Shown: piece after piece, positions 54,070 through 64,000 of the stretch
Layout: each line of letters starts with the position of its first letter
Position numbering within the stretch: position 1 is the stretch's first letter
From: Limnephilus marmoratus
Taxonomy: Eukaryota > Arthropoda > Insecta > Trichoptera > Limnephilidae
Reading direction: 5' to 3'
Assembly (NCBI GenBank): GCA_917880885.1
Contig: OU862916.1
Span: 46,164,831-46,228,830, forward strand
DNA length: 64,000 nt
Translations under genes and position numbers: made by a program
Notes under the pieces: generated by a model
What the model saw: only the letters and a program-made list of their open reading frames with translations
Database searches by the model: none
What the model was told of the DNA's origin: nothing

Positions 54070-54215
54070 GCAGGATGAATTGTCGCCGGATGAATTGTGG
54101 GCGGGATGAACTGTCGGCAGGATGAACTGTCGGCAGGATGAACTGTCGGCCGGATGAACTGTCGCAGGATGAACTGTCGCCGGATGAATTGTCGCAGGAC
54201 GAATTGTCGGGTCAT
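54070..54215 (-). repeat. Inverted copy of the CGACAGTTCATCC minisatellite
   Basis: Read on the minus strand, the nine units follow the same order of variants (CTGCGAC, CCGGCGAC, CCGGCCGAC, CTGCCGAC twice, CCCGCC...) as in the two tandem blocks, so it is an inverted copy and not an independent array. Confidence 0.85.
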
Positions 54216-55006
54216 CCTTAGAACTAACGATTGATCGTTAAATTAACAAAAAAATCAATATAAAATTGTCATGTTTTCATATTACATAAATACCGATTCA
54301 GCTGGGAACATTGATGAATATTGGAAGGAACATTGATGAATAAATTCTAAAACATTATTTCTTTACAAACAAATTGGTTGTCAAAATCATACGTTGACAA
54401 GTCTTGCAAAAACTATTTTACATCAAATTTAAAACAAATTTAGTTACCGAAGCAAAAATATTTCGTCAATTGAAATCTACCTAATCAGATTTCTTTCGTA
54501 CTTTCAATTTGTATGGGAGGCGAAATCCGTTTTGCCGTTTTCGCTCGAACGTTTATTGAAAATGCTGACTTACATTACCGAAACGTGTTGAATTGAGGAC
54601 ATTTTCAATTTCCTGTTTTCGAGCTTTCCAGCAATATCATGGATATGAACTTTCAATTATTTTTAGTCTGGTACTTCTTTCCTGAATTTTTGCATCCTGA
54701 AGCATAGTTTGGCATTCATCGTTCATTCATAAACAATAAGCAAGTATTTTTCCTGTGTTTAATGATACAGCCATCATTCATAAAAAATAAATATTAGTGG
54801 TATATTATTGAAGAAGAAGATAACACTAAAAATTTAAACGAAAATATAAAAGAGAACAAGACACAGAAAAATGAAAAGATAGGTATATAAATAAAATCGG
54901 ATATATTTATCCAAGACACTATATACAAACCAGTACTTCGAACAACTAATTCTAAGCACCTTTGGTAAATTTTATATTTTTTCTCTGTAAGCAATCTTGT
55001 AATCAC
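54216..55006. other. AT-rich stretch, nothing recognised
   Basis: No gene or shared repeat recognised. Confidence 0.35.
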
Positions 55007-55292
55007 TTAAGCCTCGATGAAACACGGCAAGTTACAAGCTACTATCTACTAAGTTTTAAAGGCGGGTAAATCGGCGAGTGAGATTGTCATGATGACATAC
55101 AAAACTGTCCACTCGCTCAGAATCGTAGGAAACTGAAGCCGCTGCTAGCGCCAGTAACAAGAATAACGACGCCTGCGTGAACTAATTTTTCAGATATTTG
55201 ACAGTCGAAATCAGCTGTTTATCGGAAGCCATGTTGGAAACATAAATAAACCTTCTTCTAACACAGAAAACTTATTTTGTGGCACCATTTTG

Positions 55293-55476
55293 ATTTAAAT
55301 TAATAAATTACTTCGTTTTTACCACTTTTATTGTTTACAAAACCAACATGTTTTGTGAGCAATGCTCACTTCTGAGTATCAATAAAAAACCCTGAAGAAG
55401 TGAGCATTGCTCACGAAACATGTTGGTTTTGTAAACAATAAAAGTGGTAAAAACGAAGTAATTTATTAATTTAAAT
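55293..55476 (+). repeat. 81-bp-arm palindrome with hammerhead-like core
   Basis: Arms 55293-55373 and 55396-55476 with a 22-nt loop and one mismatch. The right arm begins within CTGAAGA (55392-55398), a helix GTGAGC/GCTCAC (55400-55405, 55409-55414) and GAAAC (55415-55419): the CTGANGA-helix II-GAAA core of a hammerhead ribozyme. Helix III is at best UGUU/AACA, and helix I was not found. Confidence 0.6.
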
Positions 55477-55826
55477 TAAATAAATAAACCAATCACGAGC
55501 GAGCGGAGCAAGCGGGTAGGCGAGTAAAGTTGACGACCTTTCAACTTTTTTTCGTAGATTGTCAACAATCTGCTAGTAGCTGCTAGTTAGCAAGTAACAC
55601 GATGACACTAGGCGAGTTTACTAACAGATAGTGAATTTCCCAGATAGATTAAATTAAATAAATAAACCAATCACGAGCGAGCGGAGCAAGCGGGTAGGCG
55701 AGTAAAGTTGACGACCTTTCAACTTTTTTTCGTAGATTGTCAACAATCTGCTAGTAGCTGCTAGTTAGCAAGTAACACGATGACACTAGGCGAGTTTACT
55801 AACAGATAGTGAATTTCCCAGATAGT
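55471..55826. repeat. 178-bp tandem duplication
   Basis: Units 55471-55648 and 55649-55826 (both start TTAAATTAAATAAATAAACC) are near-identical through CAGATAG. Confidence 0.9.
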
Positions 55827-55914
55827 AGCTTGTAAACTCGCCGTGTGTTATCGAGGCTTTAAAGACATGTATATATGGCAGAAACTTTCATCTAATTATG
55901 GTGAATTATTTTTG

Positions 55915-56000
55915 AGGTGTTATTTCGTGTTGCCCTTCCTTTTCCTTTAGCTATCGTTTTGGACGCAACGGTGCCCTTCATCAGGAAAATAATTTCCCTA
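55915..56000 (-). repeat. Degenerate terminal repeat abutting SINE2
   Basis: The minus strand reads CTGATGAAGGGCACC, then GCGTCCAAAACGATAGCTAA and GGAAGGGCAACACGAAATAA, a diverged version of the hammerhead-like terminal repeat. It replaces the 3' end of the adjoining SINE2. Confidence 0.45.
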
Positions 56001-56395
56001 AGGACCGAAGTCATCTTACGCTATGCTGTGTGGAGGGTTTTTTAAGGAAAGGAAGAAGAGGAAGTTAGGTATGCGGGGTGAGATCTGGGGGTTAGTGTAT
56101 CCAGGAGTGACGGACGTATGAATTCATCCCTTCAACTGCGGTGCAAGACGATGGGTCTAGGAATTTTGGCTGGAGAGGTCAAAAGACCTCCTCAACCTGT
56201 CTCTTTTGATCCGGCCCGCCATGCAGCAGGTGGGCAGAGACATAGGCAGCGACGACCACAAAATGAGATGAACCCGGTCACCCTTACTAAGTCACCAAAC
56301 GTAGCGAACGACTTGCTTAGCGAACCTATGGCAGAGGTGTTGGTTATCCAATAAATGGTTCCCGGGGCGGCATTACCCGTACCCGCCTCTCAAAA
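55985..56395 (-). mobile_element. SINE2 copy (minus strand), 3' end replaced
   Basis: Near-complete body: TGTGTGGAGGGTTTTTTAAG, TCCAGGAGTGACGGACGTAT, CAAACGTAGCGAACGACTTG, CTATGGCAGAGGTGTTGGTT and CCCGGGGCGGC. The terminal hairpin is cut after GGAAAATAATTTCCC by the repeat at 55915-56000. Confidence 0.65.
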
Positions 56396-56473
56396 TGCAA
56401 AAAAAAATAAATAAGAACACGAACATCACCATAATCTACATTTATGCTCTTATGACAAACGCTCTCCGAAACG

Positions 56474-57789
56474 TCGGTTAAAGAAGAAGGAAATACAACA
56501 CTTCATAATACTACAAAAATATATCACGATAATATTGTTGGCCGTAAAAATCTCAATAAATTCATGTCAATACTTTCATCTGCTAACTACACTTTTACCA
56601 AAAATACCCAACCGAATGTTGAACATAAAGATATTCCCATCTATTTCCTGATAATTTGTGTTTGATCAATGACCCATCTGAATTCTCGTTTACTCTGTAA
56701 TATATCGGTTAAAGAAGGAAGGAACACAATACTACATAATACTACAAAAACATATCACGATAATACTTTTCGTTATTTGTTTTTGGGGTGTTATGCCGTG
56801 TTGCACTACATCCTTCTTTAGCCAACGTTTCGGACAGCGTTGCAGTGTCCATCATCAGAGCAGATCCGGCAGATCCGGTAGATGTGAAACAAATAACGAA
56901 AATACTTTTGGCCATAAAAATCTTAAAACGTATCCCACGATAATACTGTTGGCCGTGAAAATCTCAATTAATATCAATACTTTTATCAGCTAACTACACT
57001 TTTACTAAAACACACAACCGAATGTTGAACATAAAGATATTCCCATCTATTTCCTAATTATTTGTGTTTGATCAATGACCCATCTGAATTCTCGTTTACT
57101 CTGTAATATATCGGTTAAAGAAGGAGGAAACACAACACTACAAAATACTACAAAAATATATCACCATAATACTGTTGGCCGTGAAAATCTCAATTCATAT
57201 AATTTCTTTTATCTGTTAACTACACTTTTACTAAAAACACCCAACCGAATGTTGAACATAAAGATATTTCCTATTAATTTGTGTTTGATCAATGACCCAT
57301 CTGAATTCTTGTTTACTCTGTAATATATCGGTTAAAGAAGGAGGAAACACAACACAACACTACATAATACTACAAAAATATATCACGCTAATATTGTTGG
57401 CCGTAAAAATCTCAATAAATTCATATCAATACTTTCATCTGCTAACTACACTTTTACTAAAAACACCCAACCGAATGTTGAACATAAAGATATTCCCATC
57501 TATTTCCTAATAATTTGTGTTTGATCAATGAACCATCTGAATTCTCGTTTACTCGGTAATATGTCGGTTAAAGAAGGAGGGAACACAACACTACATAATA
57601 CTTCAAAAATATATCACGATTATACTGTTGGCCGTGAAAATCTCAATTTGTCAATTATTTTATCTGCTAACTACACTTTTACTAAAAACACACAGCAGAA
57701 TGTTGAATATAAAGATATTCCCATCTATTTCCTAATAATTTGTGTTTGATCAATAACCCATCTGAATTCTCGTTTACTCTGTAATATAT
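56474..57789 (+). repeat. Satellite of about 226 bp, five units
   Basis: Units begin CGGTTAAAGAAGG at about 56474, 56705, 57112, 57329 and 57564 and share CACTACATAATACTACAAAA, GTTGGCCGTGAAAATCTCAA, AACCGAATGTTGAACATAAA and CATCTGAATTCTCGTTTACT. The second unit is interrupted by about 165 bp (56768-56932). The unit start matches the sequence after GAAACG in the hammerhead-like repeats, so the satellite seems to derive from that element. Confidence 0.85.
56762..56890 (-). repeat. Terminal repeat with hammerhead-like core (copy 2), inside the satellite
   Basis: The minus strand has CTGATGA (complement of 56852-56858), a helix II with GGACA/TGTCC, and GAAAC (complement of 56827-56831). Its orientation is opposite to the satellite units around it. 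Confidence 0.55.
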
Positions 57790-58769
57790 ATCATTCCCTT
57801 AGCGAGTTAGCGGAGGTTATCCGAGTGTTTAGACAGGAACATCTCGTGGGACCGCCGAATCGTGAATTGGATATTAAGTGAACAGGGGGGTGGCGAGCAC
57901 CTGGCCAGAATGGGTAACACTTTTTAGAGGCAAATTGAAACCATTACCTTGCAGAAATTACGGCAGATAAAATAAAGTAAACAAAATACGAAACTTTACC
58001 ATTTGGAATTATTAAGGAGATAGTGCGACCGAAGAAAGCGGTATTAGGGTATTTAGAACTGTGCTGAATTACTGTTATTTTAACTACAAAAAAACTTTTT
58101 TTTTCTTAGATTTTTATGTCGCTGTGAAAATGAAACGTGTTAAGATTATTGTTCGCGCATTATTATTTGGGATTGGTTAGGTATTGCATTCGCAGACTTG
58201 GTGGGTAGCATATGTCAATATCCTGAAATTATCCCACCTACCTAATCTTTCCATTCTAAATGTCACCTTGAAAAAAGGTAATGGTTGCAAGAAAAAGTAC
58301 TCAACTTTGGAGAGGTGACAGTGTGCTTTGCTGCTCAGTGGCTCAGTGTAAATTAACATCTCAGACGGGGCGCATGTATCATAACCTCTTTCTATAAGAA
58401 TATTACGATTTCGAAATTTAAATATAACATTGTAAAGTATACACCACAACCTGGACACCAGTGAGGCCCCATCTGCAACGTTGAGTCCTATTTTCCTTTT
58501 TCCAATCTGAGCTTATCTTATTTTCCAAAAGCCCGGATCTGAACCATCGACTGACTATCCATCAGGTTTTGCGAGTGTAAGCATATTTAATAGCAATCAA
58601 GTAGTTTCGGAACTGATCCTTCGAGGATTGCATAGGTCTTTGCTCTGCAGCACTTAACGCCAAGATACAGTGGAATGGCAGTTTCGCGACACCAATTATA
58701 TTATGTGGAATGCATATAGATCAACGTAAAACCATAACAACACCACTAGCTTAGGTTAGGTTAATTATT
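57790..58769. other. Non-coding stretch, nothing recognised
   Basis: No gene or shared repeat recognised. A minus-strand frame at 58177-58458 has no family match that I know. Confidence 0.35.
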
Positions 58770-59195
58770 TTTTTTACGTAAGCTCCACACAGAAGGCCCT
58801 GAGGAAAATAATTCCCCTTAGGCCCTGTGACACTTCGGGAATGCTGGTGGGGGGGCTTTTAAGGAAAGAAAGAAGGGTTTCTGGGAAGAGAAAAGGTATC
58901 ACAGGTAGTTAGGAACCTGTGAGTCAGTGTGTCCAGGAGTGACGGACATATGAATCTATCACTCCCACTGCGGTGCAAGGCGGTGTTCCGATAGTGTCCT
59001 GCTGGAGACGTCAAATGGTCTCCATCAACCATTTGGTTCGGCCCGCAACGCTGTGGGTAGACAAGTACATCCGCTGCCAACAAACTTACAAACGACCACT
59101 CACTCCAGTAGCGAACCTCTTAGGGCGACCTATGGCAGGGATGTAATAGATGGCTCATAGATGGCTCACGGGTTGGTGGTACCCATACTCGTTTC
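58770..59195 (-). mobile_element. SINE2, near-complete copy (minus strand)
   Basis: Begins with a T-tract, then ACGTAAGCTCCACACAGAAG, GGCCCTGAGGAAAATAATTC, CCCTTAGGCCCTGTGACAC (3' hairpin), GTGTCCAGGAGTGACGGACA, GCGGTGCAAGGCGG, GTAGCGAACCTC and the diverged 5' end GGTGGTACCCATACTCG. Confidence 0.65.
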
Positions 59196-59339
59196 CTGAA
59201 TTCATTAGGAAATCAAATTTATTCAATATATAGTAACACAGCAATCTCCCTTGAATAGCAGGTGATAAATACATCGAAAACGTTTACTTATATAAAAAAA
59301 AACTCACTAACAAATGACATAGACTCTATTAAATTCCAG

Positions 59340-59760
59340 AACTTCAATTCACTTCGAACACGGCGTTCAATTTTTGATGAAATCTTATTATTTAAAATTC
59401 TGAATAATGGGCTGGATTTACCTTAGCTAACCAATTAAATAAACATTCATATACAGTCAAGATCAACTCGACAAACCAATTTATTTCACATGCCCACATG
59501 AAGAACTATGTTAGAAAAAAACCCAAATTCCCCACATTCTTAGCAACAATCTTTAGAAATATCGACAAACTAACGCGTTCGATTATAAATTAATAATGTA
59601 GAATAGATCTAGAGAATCTCCTATCCTTATCCTACATTTCTCTTCCTCTACTCTCTACCTACTAATTAGTTTATTATAAGACAAACTAAAAACTCCCATC
59701 TGTTCCGGGAGCTATTTGCTTCTTACAAATAAATGTAAATAAATAAATTAAGATTTAGTT
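59340..59760 (+). pseudogene. Jockey-like LINE 3' remnant
   Basis: Frame from about 59352 reads TRRSIFDEILLFKILNNGLD, then RSTRQTNLFHMPT, with several stops. The pattern RRxxFDxxLLxKIxN...STRQTxxF matches the copy at 48085 and marks the end of a Jockey-type reverse transcriptase. A 3' UTR end with AAATAAATGTAAATAAATAA follows. Heavily decayed. Confidence 0.65.
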
Positions 59761-60577
59761 TAAAAAAAATTAATATCTCGCACATTACATCGGAACAGTA
59801 ACTAAAACTTTTTTCATATTGAGCTTTTCTTTTTCTCAACTTCAAGCGTGTCTGTTTTACTATATTTTGCTGGAAAAAATGTATTGAAAAAAATGTCCAT
59901 AGAATAACCCACAATAAAAAAACATTCGCGATTGTAAACGGGCTTCTTGAAATATTTGCCTCGGGGCTATGGAGAATCTGGCAGCTCCACTGCTAGCAAG
60001 ACAAACTCGCGATGGCTAAGCTAGTACTAAATCCAACGTCTAAACTAATTTGTGACAAGGCAGTTAAAGAAGGAACTTTCAGGTTATATTGAAACTGAAA
60101 GTTTAATGTATTGGATGACGATTAGGGAACTCGTTGCGTAGTTTACCGGAGATTACAGGAACAATGGCGGAATAGCCTATTTGTTTCCAAAGGCATTTCC
60201 TCCAGTTTGCCGGCTGTTAGTGATTCTTTCTTTAAAACCTGTTAGTATTCGTGCCAGCTTTCACTTAGCCAAGCCCGACTTTTTGCATTCAGTCAATATT
60301 GAATTATCTTTCCCATTTTGCCATTGTCACGAGATAAAACTTTTATCGCATTTTAAGCAGAATATTAGATGAGCCCGTTTCCAAGTGTTTTCAGAGGATA
60401 TTAGTAAACCTAATATAAATTTGTATAAATTGGTCAAATGCATTGCATTATTTTGCGTTGTCTTCTAGTGAACTGATAGTTGAAATAAGTCTTCTATAGT
60501 TCAAAATATGGAGTCTTTGTGAAATTATATCCTTGAAATCCCCTTGAGGTGTTTTTGGCAAAATGATGCTATCAAGA
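59761..60577. other. AT-rich stretch, nothing recognised
   Basis: No gene or shared repeat recognised. Confidence 0.35.
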
Positions 60578-61224
60578 TTAACCACTGGAGCGACAGCGCA
60601 TTTAAAAACTTTTTTCTCCGTTTGCTCGACATTTTCAGAAGATCATTTTTTAAATTTTTCGACAACATTAAAAAAATCATATCTTCGAATTTTAACGCAG
60701 AAACATAAACACTTACAAAAATCCTATATAGCCAATGAATTAACCCGTATTTTACCGTTTATTTCATATTTTTAAGATTTATAAAAAAAATCGTAAAGTT
60801 TATAACCGCGCAAACCCTGCATGGTTGTTACTTTGAAACTGCCGTGAGAGATACTTATTCGAGTTAACATAGAATATTTTCGATTTATTTATATTTTCTG
60901 TGGAATACTTGATAATGAAAGGTGCATATTTATGGAAAAGGGACTTAATTTCAACCGTAAACAGCTGATCGGAAATTCTGTGTGAATTTTTTTTTTAACA
61001 TCGTTATAATATAGTCTACGAAGTATGGAGTTGCAACATCTATCAACATAGATAAAGCATTTCAATAGTTTCATTTTATGTCCAAAATAAAAAGCGTGGG
61101 ATTTACAAATATGTTTTTAATTTTTTTTTGCCGAATTAAGGAGATAATTGCCTTTTTTATCCAAAAGTAATCGGAGACATTTAAAATGGCGCAAATTTGT
61201 GGCAAAAATCGCTCCAGTGATTAA
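60578..61224 (+). mobile_element. 639-bp MITE with TTAA target duplication
   Basis: TTAA at 60578-60581 and 61221-61224. TIRs CCACTGGAGCGA (left) and TCACTGGAGCGA (right, minus strand), 12 bp with one mismatch. Non-coding. A partial inverted copy is at 5040-5512. Its TIR differs from that of the 714-bp family, so it is a second TTAA-type family. Confidence 0.75.
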
Positions 61225-61554
61225 AGATATATTATTGTTACATCCAAAACTGTTATTAGTTACATTCAAAACTGCTCACGACTTACAGCTTCGAATGCAC
61301 TTGTAATGGACGGTAAATATTAGAAAAGAAATGAGACTAAATGGTTTGCTGGAATTGGGTGAAAGAATATGTAGGAAAAACAAGGTACCCAAGGAAAAAG
61401 GAATGACAAATCACTTATCACTGTATCTCTGCAAAGGAGCACACGATACAACTACAATGTAGTTAATAGTTGCATTGCGATACCTCAAGGTAATTATCGC
61501 TCAACAAAACGAAGGAGTACAAAACGATATCATGATGGTCAAATTCCTTATACC

Positions 61555-61790
61555 AAAATAAAAATTATAAATTGATTTCGAAAGATTGTTCTTTTATCCA
61601 GAAAACGCATGTTTTAAATTTTGAGAAAAAATGTTTATTTTTCGTATAATAAGGTTATACCATAGGTTGTTGGCAGATTTGTTAAATTTTCAAACGAAAA
61701 ATCTTATTTTAAAATATATATTTCATGCCATGTAATCATACATTATTGTAAAGCAATACGTTATCTAGTAAACGCATTTTTCGAATTCTC
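61555..61790 (-). repeat. Diverged fragment of the 714-bp MITE
   Basis: Shares GATTTCGAAAGATTGTTCTT, CGTATAATAAGGTTAT and GTTGGCAGATTTGTTAAATT with copy B (10739-11452) in the same orientation. Ends lost. Confidence 0.65.
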
Positions 61791-63235
61791 GTGCACCTTT
61801 TCCTATACATTTGATCATCTTATTAGTATTTGTGTATTCTTCTTCGGAGTCGCTTGAGTCGCTTTCTTTTGTATTTTCTATGCCTATGCATTTTGGAGTC
61901 GTTTGAAGATTTGATATTGATTTTATAAAAATATGTATATATTTTTTGATTTCGTAGGATTCGACCCTCGATTCGCTGAATGTCTGGCGCTAAGGTTTAT
62001 CAGGCACTTTATACCACTAGACCAAAGGAAACTTGCGTGAAACTATGGGTTTATTTTATTATATTGGAACCGAGTGCCGGTGATATAAATAAATATTTTA
62101 TTGCTATTTCATTCTCTGGCAAGCTAAATCCTATGAATGTATGTGTTTGTCTTTTTTTAGTGTCGCTTTTTTGTTTCATCGAGTTTCAAATAACTAAGGT
62201 GCTAAAGAAGTTTTCACTTCAAAAATAGTGGTCTAATAAAAATATCTTTATAAATATTAATAAATACTAGGAAACATTGATAGTTTTGTGTCAATATTTT
62301 TGTAAAAGAGAAATGGATTTAAAAAAAAACGCGAATGTCTGCAAAACGAACATAAATAAACAAAATTCAATGTTTTCAGTTATCGACATTATTGGATATT
62401 ACTAAAACTGCTATCGATAACACCGGAGGCAGTTCATGTCATACATTATTCCGACATATTCAATGATACAATATTCTGGTCTCGGAACATTGTGAGAATC
62501 CACGATACATGATTTAATGATTTATTATTTGCAGCATTATTACAGTTCAATTTTAGAAACGTTAATTCAAAGGGTGATTATTTTAATTATAAATTCAGTG
62601 AAGTTTCGAGTTCAGCCGGGATACTTTCTGTTATTTCCTCGTAATTATTGCACAAGCTCAGCGGGGAGCGGAGGTGGTTTTAGCGTCGGCAAAGCTCACG
62701 TTACCCAGTGGTTTATTTTTATTCCGTTTCATGACGGGCAAAAGTTTCTAACTGAAATTTAAACATGTATATGGAATCCGCGCTTAATACTTTATGTGTG
62801 AATTTCGGATTTTTTAGAAAAACGCATTTATTTTTAGAATACGCACAGACCAAAAATATTGAAATATAAGTAGATGCAGTTTTTACTACGTGAGACTGCG
62901 CTTCCGGGTGTCGCCGATATTGTTTACCAATTTTAACAAATAAACTAAGTGAAGGAATAATTAACGAAAAACGAACGTTAAACTAAATGAACGAATTCTT
63001 TCCGTATTCAAACTATATTGTTAACCAATACTAATGCACATCTTCAAAATATCAACGAAATGAACAAATTATTTTTGTATGCAAACTACTCTAATTAGGT
63101 CGTAGTCCGCCGACAGTTGCGCGGACACCATAGCATATCTCTTTTGTATTTGAATATCTTTGGCACAGACTGTTATCAACATTTTTACCAAAGTTCATTA
63201 AGTTAGTGGCATTTGTTAAATATACTTTTAAGTCT
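61791..63235. other. AT-rich stretch with a tRNA-like fragment
   Basis: On the minus strand about 62035-61955 has a box A match TGGTCTAGTGG and a near box B GGGTCGAATCC, with no convincing cloverleaf: probably an old tRNA-derived repeat head. CGCCGACAGTTGCGC at about 63109 recalls the CGACAGTT minisatellites. No genes seen. Confidence 0.35.
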
Positions 63236-63455
63236 TTTTCGTTACTTGTTTTAGGGGTGTTACGCCGTATTGCGCTACCTCCTTCTTTAGGCTACGTTTT
63301 GGACAGCGTGACAGTGTCCATCATCAGGGCAGATCCGTCACATCTGCCTTGTGCACTGGCACATCTGCCCTGATGATGGACACTGCAACGCTATCCGAAA
63401 CGTTGGTTAAAGAAGGAGGTAGCGGAACACGGCATAACATCCCAAAAACAAAAAC
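63236..63455. repeat. Inverted pair of terminal repeats with hammerhead-like core (copy 3)
   Basis: 63236-63345 (minus) and 63356-63455 (plus) are inverted copies with a spacer of about 10 nt. The plus arm carries CTGATGA (63370-63376), a helix II with GGA/TCC, and GAAAC (63397-63401). In the minus arm GAAAC has become AAAAC. Both arms continue with AAAGAAGGAGGTAGC and the ACACGGCATAAC-type end. Confidence 0.6.
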
Positions 63456-64000
63456 TTTTGGCCGTGAAAATCTTAAAACGTATCAGTATGTATGTGGTTT
63501 CATAGGGCTTTCATACAAACGAAGAATTGTTTGTTTAAATTTAAGCCTTTTTTTGTACTTTCCGTATCAGGTTAAAGATGATGGCCGTTTTAGTGGCTTA
63601 GTTAGGATTATTTTTATCGATCGTCCAGTTGATTAGTCAGACATCTCCAAATACTTAATAAGTTTTTAGATAATGAGGAAATCAATATTCAAATGCTTAC
63701 CATAAATTAAATATTTTATACACGTGTCTGTATTTTATATATTAAAAGTGGTACAAAATAACACCGGGAAGCACAACAGTCCGGTAAATCAGAATGACAT
63801 TTTGAAATTTCCTACAAGTAACCCAGAAAATATAGATTTTTTATTAATTCACTATAAGTTTTTCTGCATTACAATTTATTTGGTAGTGTTTATTAGTAAT
63901 CTGAGTATTGTTATACGTAAGTGCATACACAACTCAAATTTTGATTTTTCGGAGATGTCTGACTCAACTGAACGATCGATATGCATGGTATTTTTTAAAA
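63456..64000. other. AT-rich stretch to the window end
   Basis: The first 35 bp (TTTTGGCCGTGAAAATCTTA) match the satellite unit at 56474-57789. Nothing else recognised. Confidence 0.4.

Larger units (their letters stand above)
55007..55862. mobile_element. Element with about 40-bp terminal inverted repeats
   Basis: Left end GCCTCGATGAAACACGGCAA then GTTACAAGCTACTATCT; right end (minus strand) AGCCTCGATAACACACGGCG then AGTTTACAAGCTACTATCT. TTAA occurs at 55007-55010 and 55859-55862 and may be the target duplication, although the right end has one extra base. The interior holds an 81-bp palindrome and a 178-bp tandem duplication. Non-coding. Confidence 0.65.

Overview
The window looks like accessory DNA from an insect (at least arthropod) nuclear genome. 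It is AT-rich, has no recognisable host gene, and is packed with eukaryotic transposons. Pointers to an insect are pentanucleotide TTAGG-type telomeric repeats (read here as CCTAA), a cecropia/irritans-like mariner, Jockey-like and RTE-like LINE remnants, a Penelope-like fragment, and tRNA-derived SINEs with poly(A) tails. The species cannot be told from the sequence.

Layout. 1-19.5 kb: short repeats (two SINE families named here SINE1 and SINE2), two 714-bp TTAA-flanked MITEs in opposite orientation, a Penelope-like fragment, a 384-bp MITE with a 9-bp target duplication, a tRNA-like sequence beside a near-perfect 150-bp palindrome, and an RTE-like LINE 3' end. 19.58-24.08 kb: a 4.5-kb element with 948-bp inverted repeats carrying a decayed gene (minus strand) of a multicopy arthropod family with nuclease-like TGCDTTSA and DAD motifs and a Cys-rich C-terminus; a 1.2-kb LINE fragment is nested in it. 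24.6-31.3 kb: a TA-flanked MITE, LINE 3' ends and SINE1/SINE2 copies. 32.3-34.3 kb: an LTR element reduced to two LTRs, a primer-binding site and a short leader. 34.6-46.0 kb: a complete, apparently young Ty3/gypsy-type retrotransposon (11.35 kb; LTRs differ at 2 of 797 positions; 4-bp target duplication) with intact gag and pol joined by a classical A AAA AAC slippery site, then 4 kb of repeat-rich non-coding DNA. 46-52 kb: a decayed Jockey-like LINE, a SINE1 copy and a 0.93-kb heptamer satellite apparently grown from the SINE target duplication. 52.2-54.2 kb: an internally deleted mariner and a duplicated block of minisatellite plus telomeric repeats. 55-64 kb: an inverted-repeat element, palindromes and a 226-bp satellite built around a hammerhead-ribozyme-like core, SINE2 copies, a LINE remnant and a second TTAA MITE.

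How it works together: this is a nest of mobile elements at different stages of decay. Only the gypsy-type element has intact coding capacity. The most promising unusual items are the nuclease-like element with long inverted repeats, the repeated hammerhead-like palindromes, the SINE2 family with a conserved 3' hairpin, and the satellite next to a SINE. No alignment or database search was run; family names rest on motifs recognised by eye.
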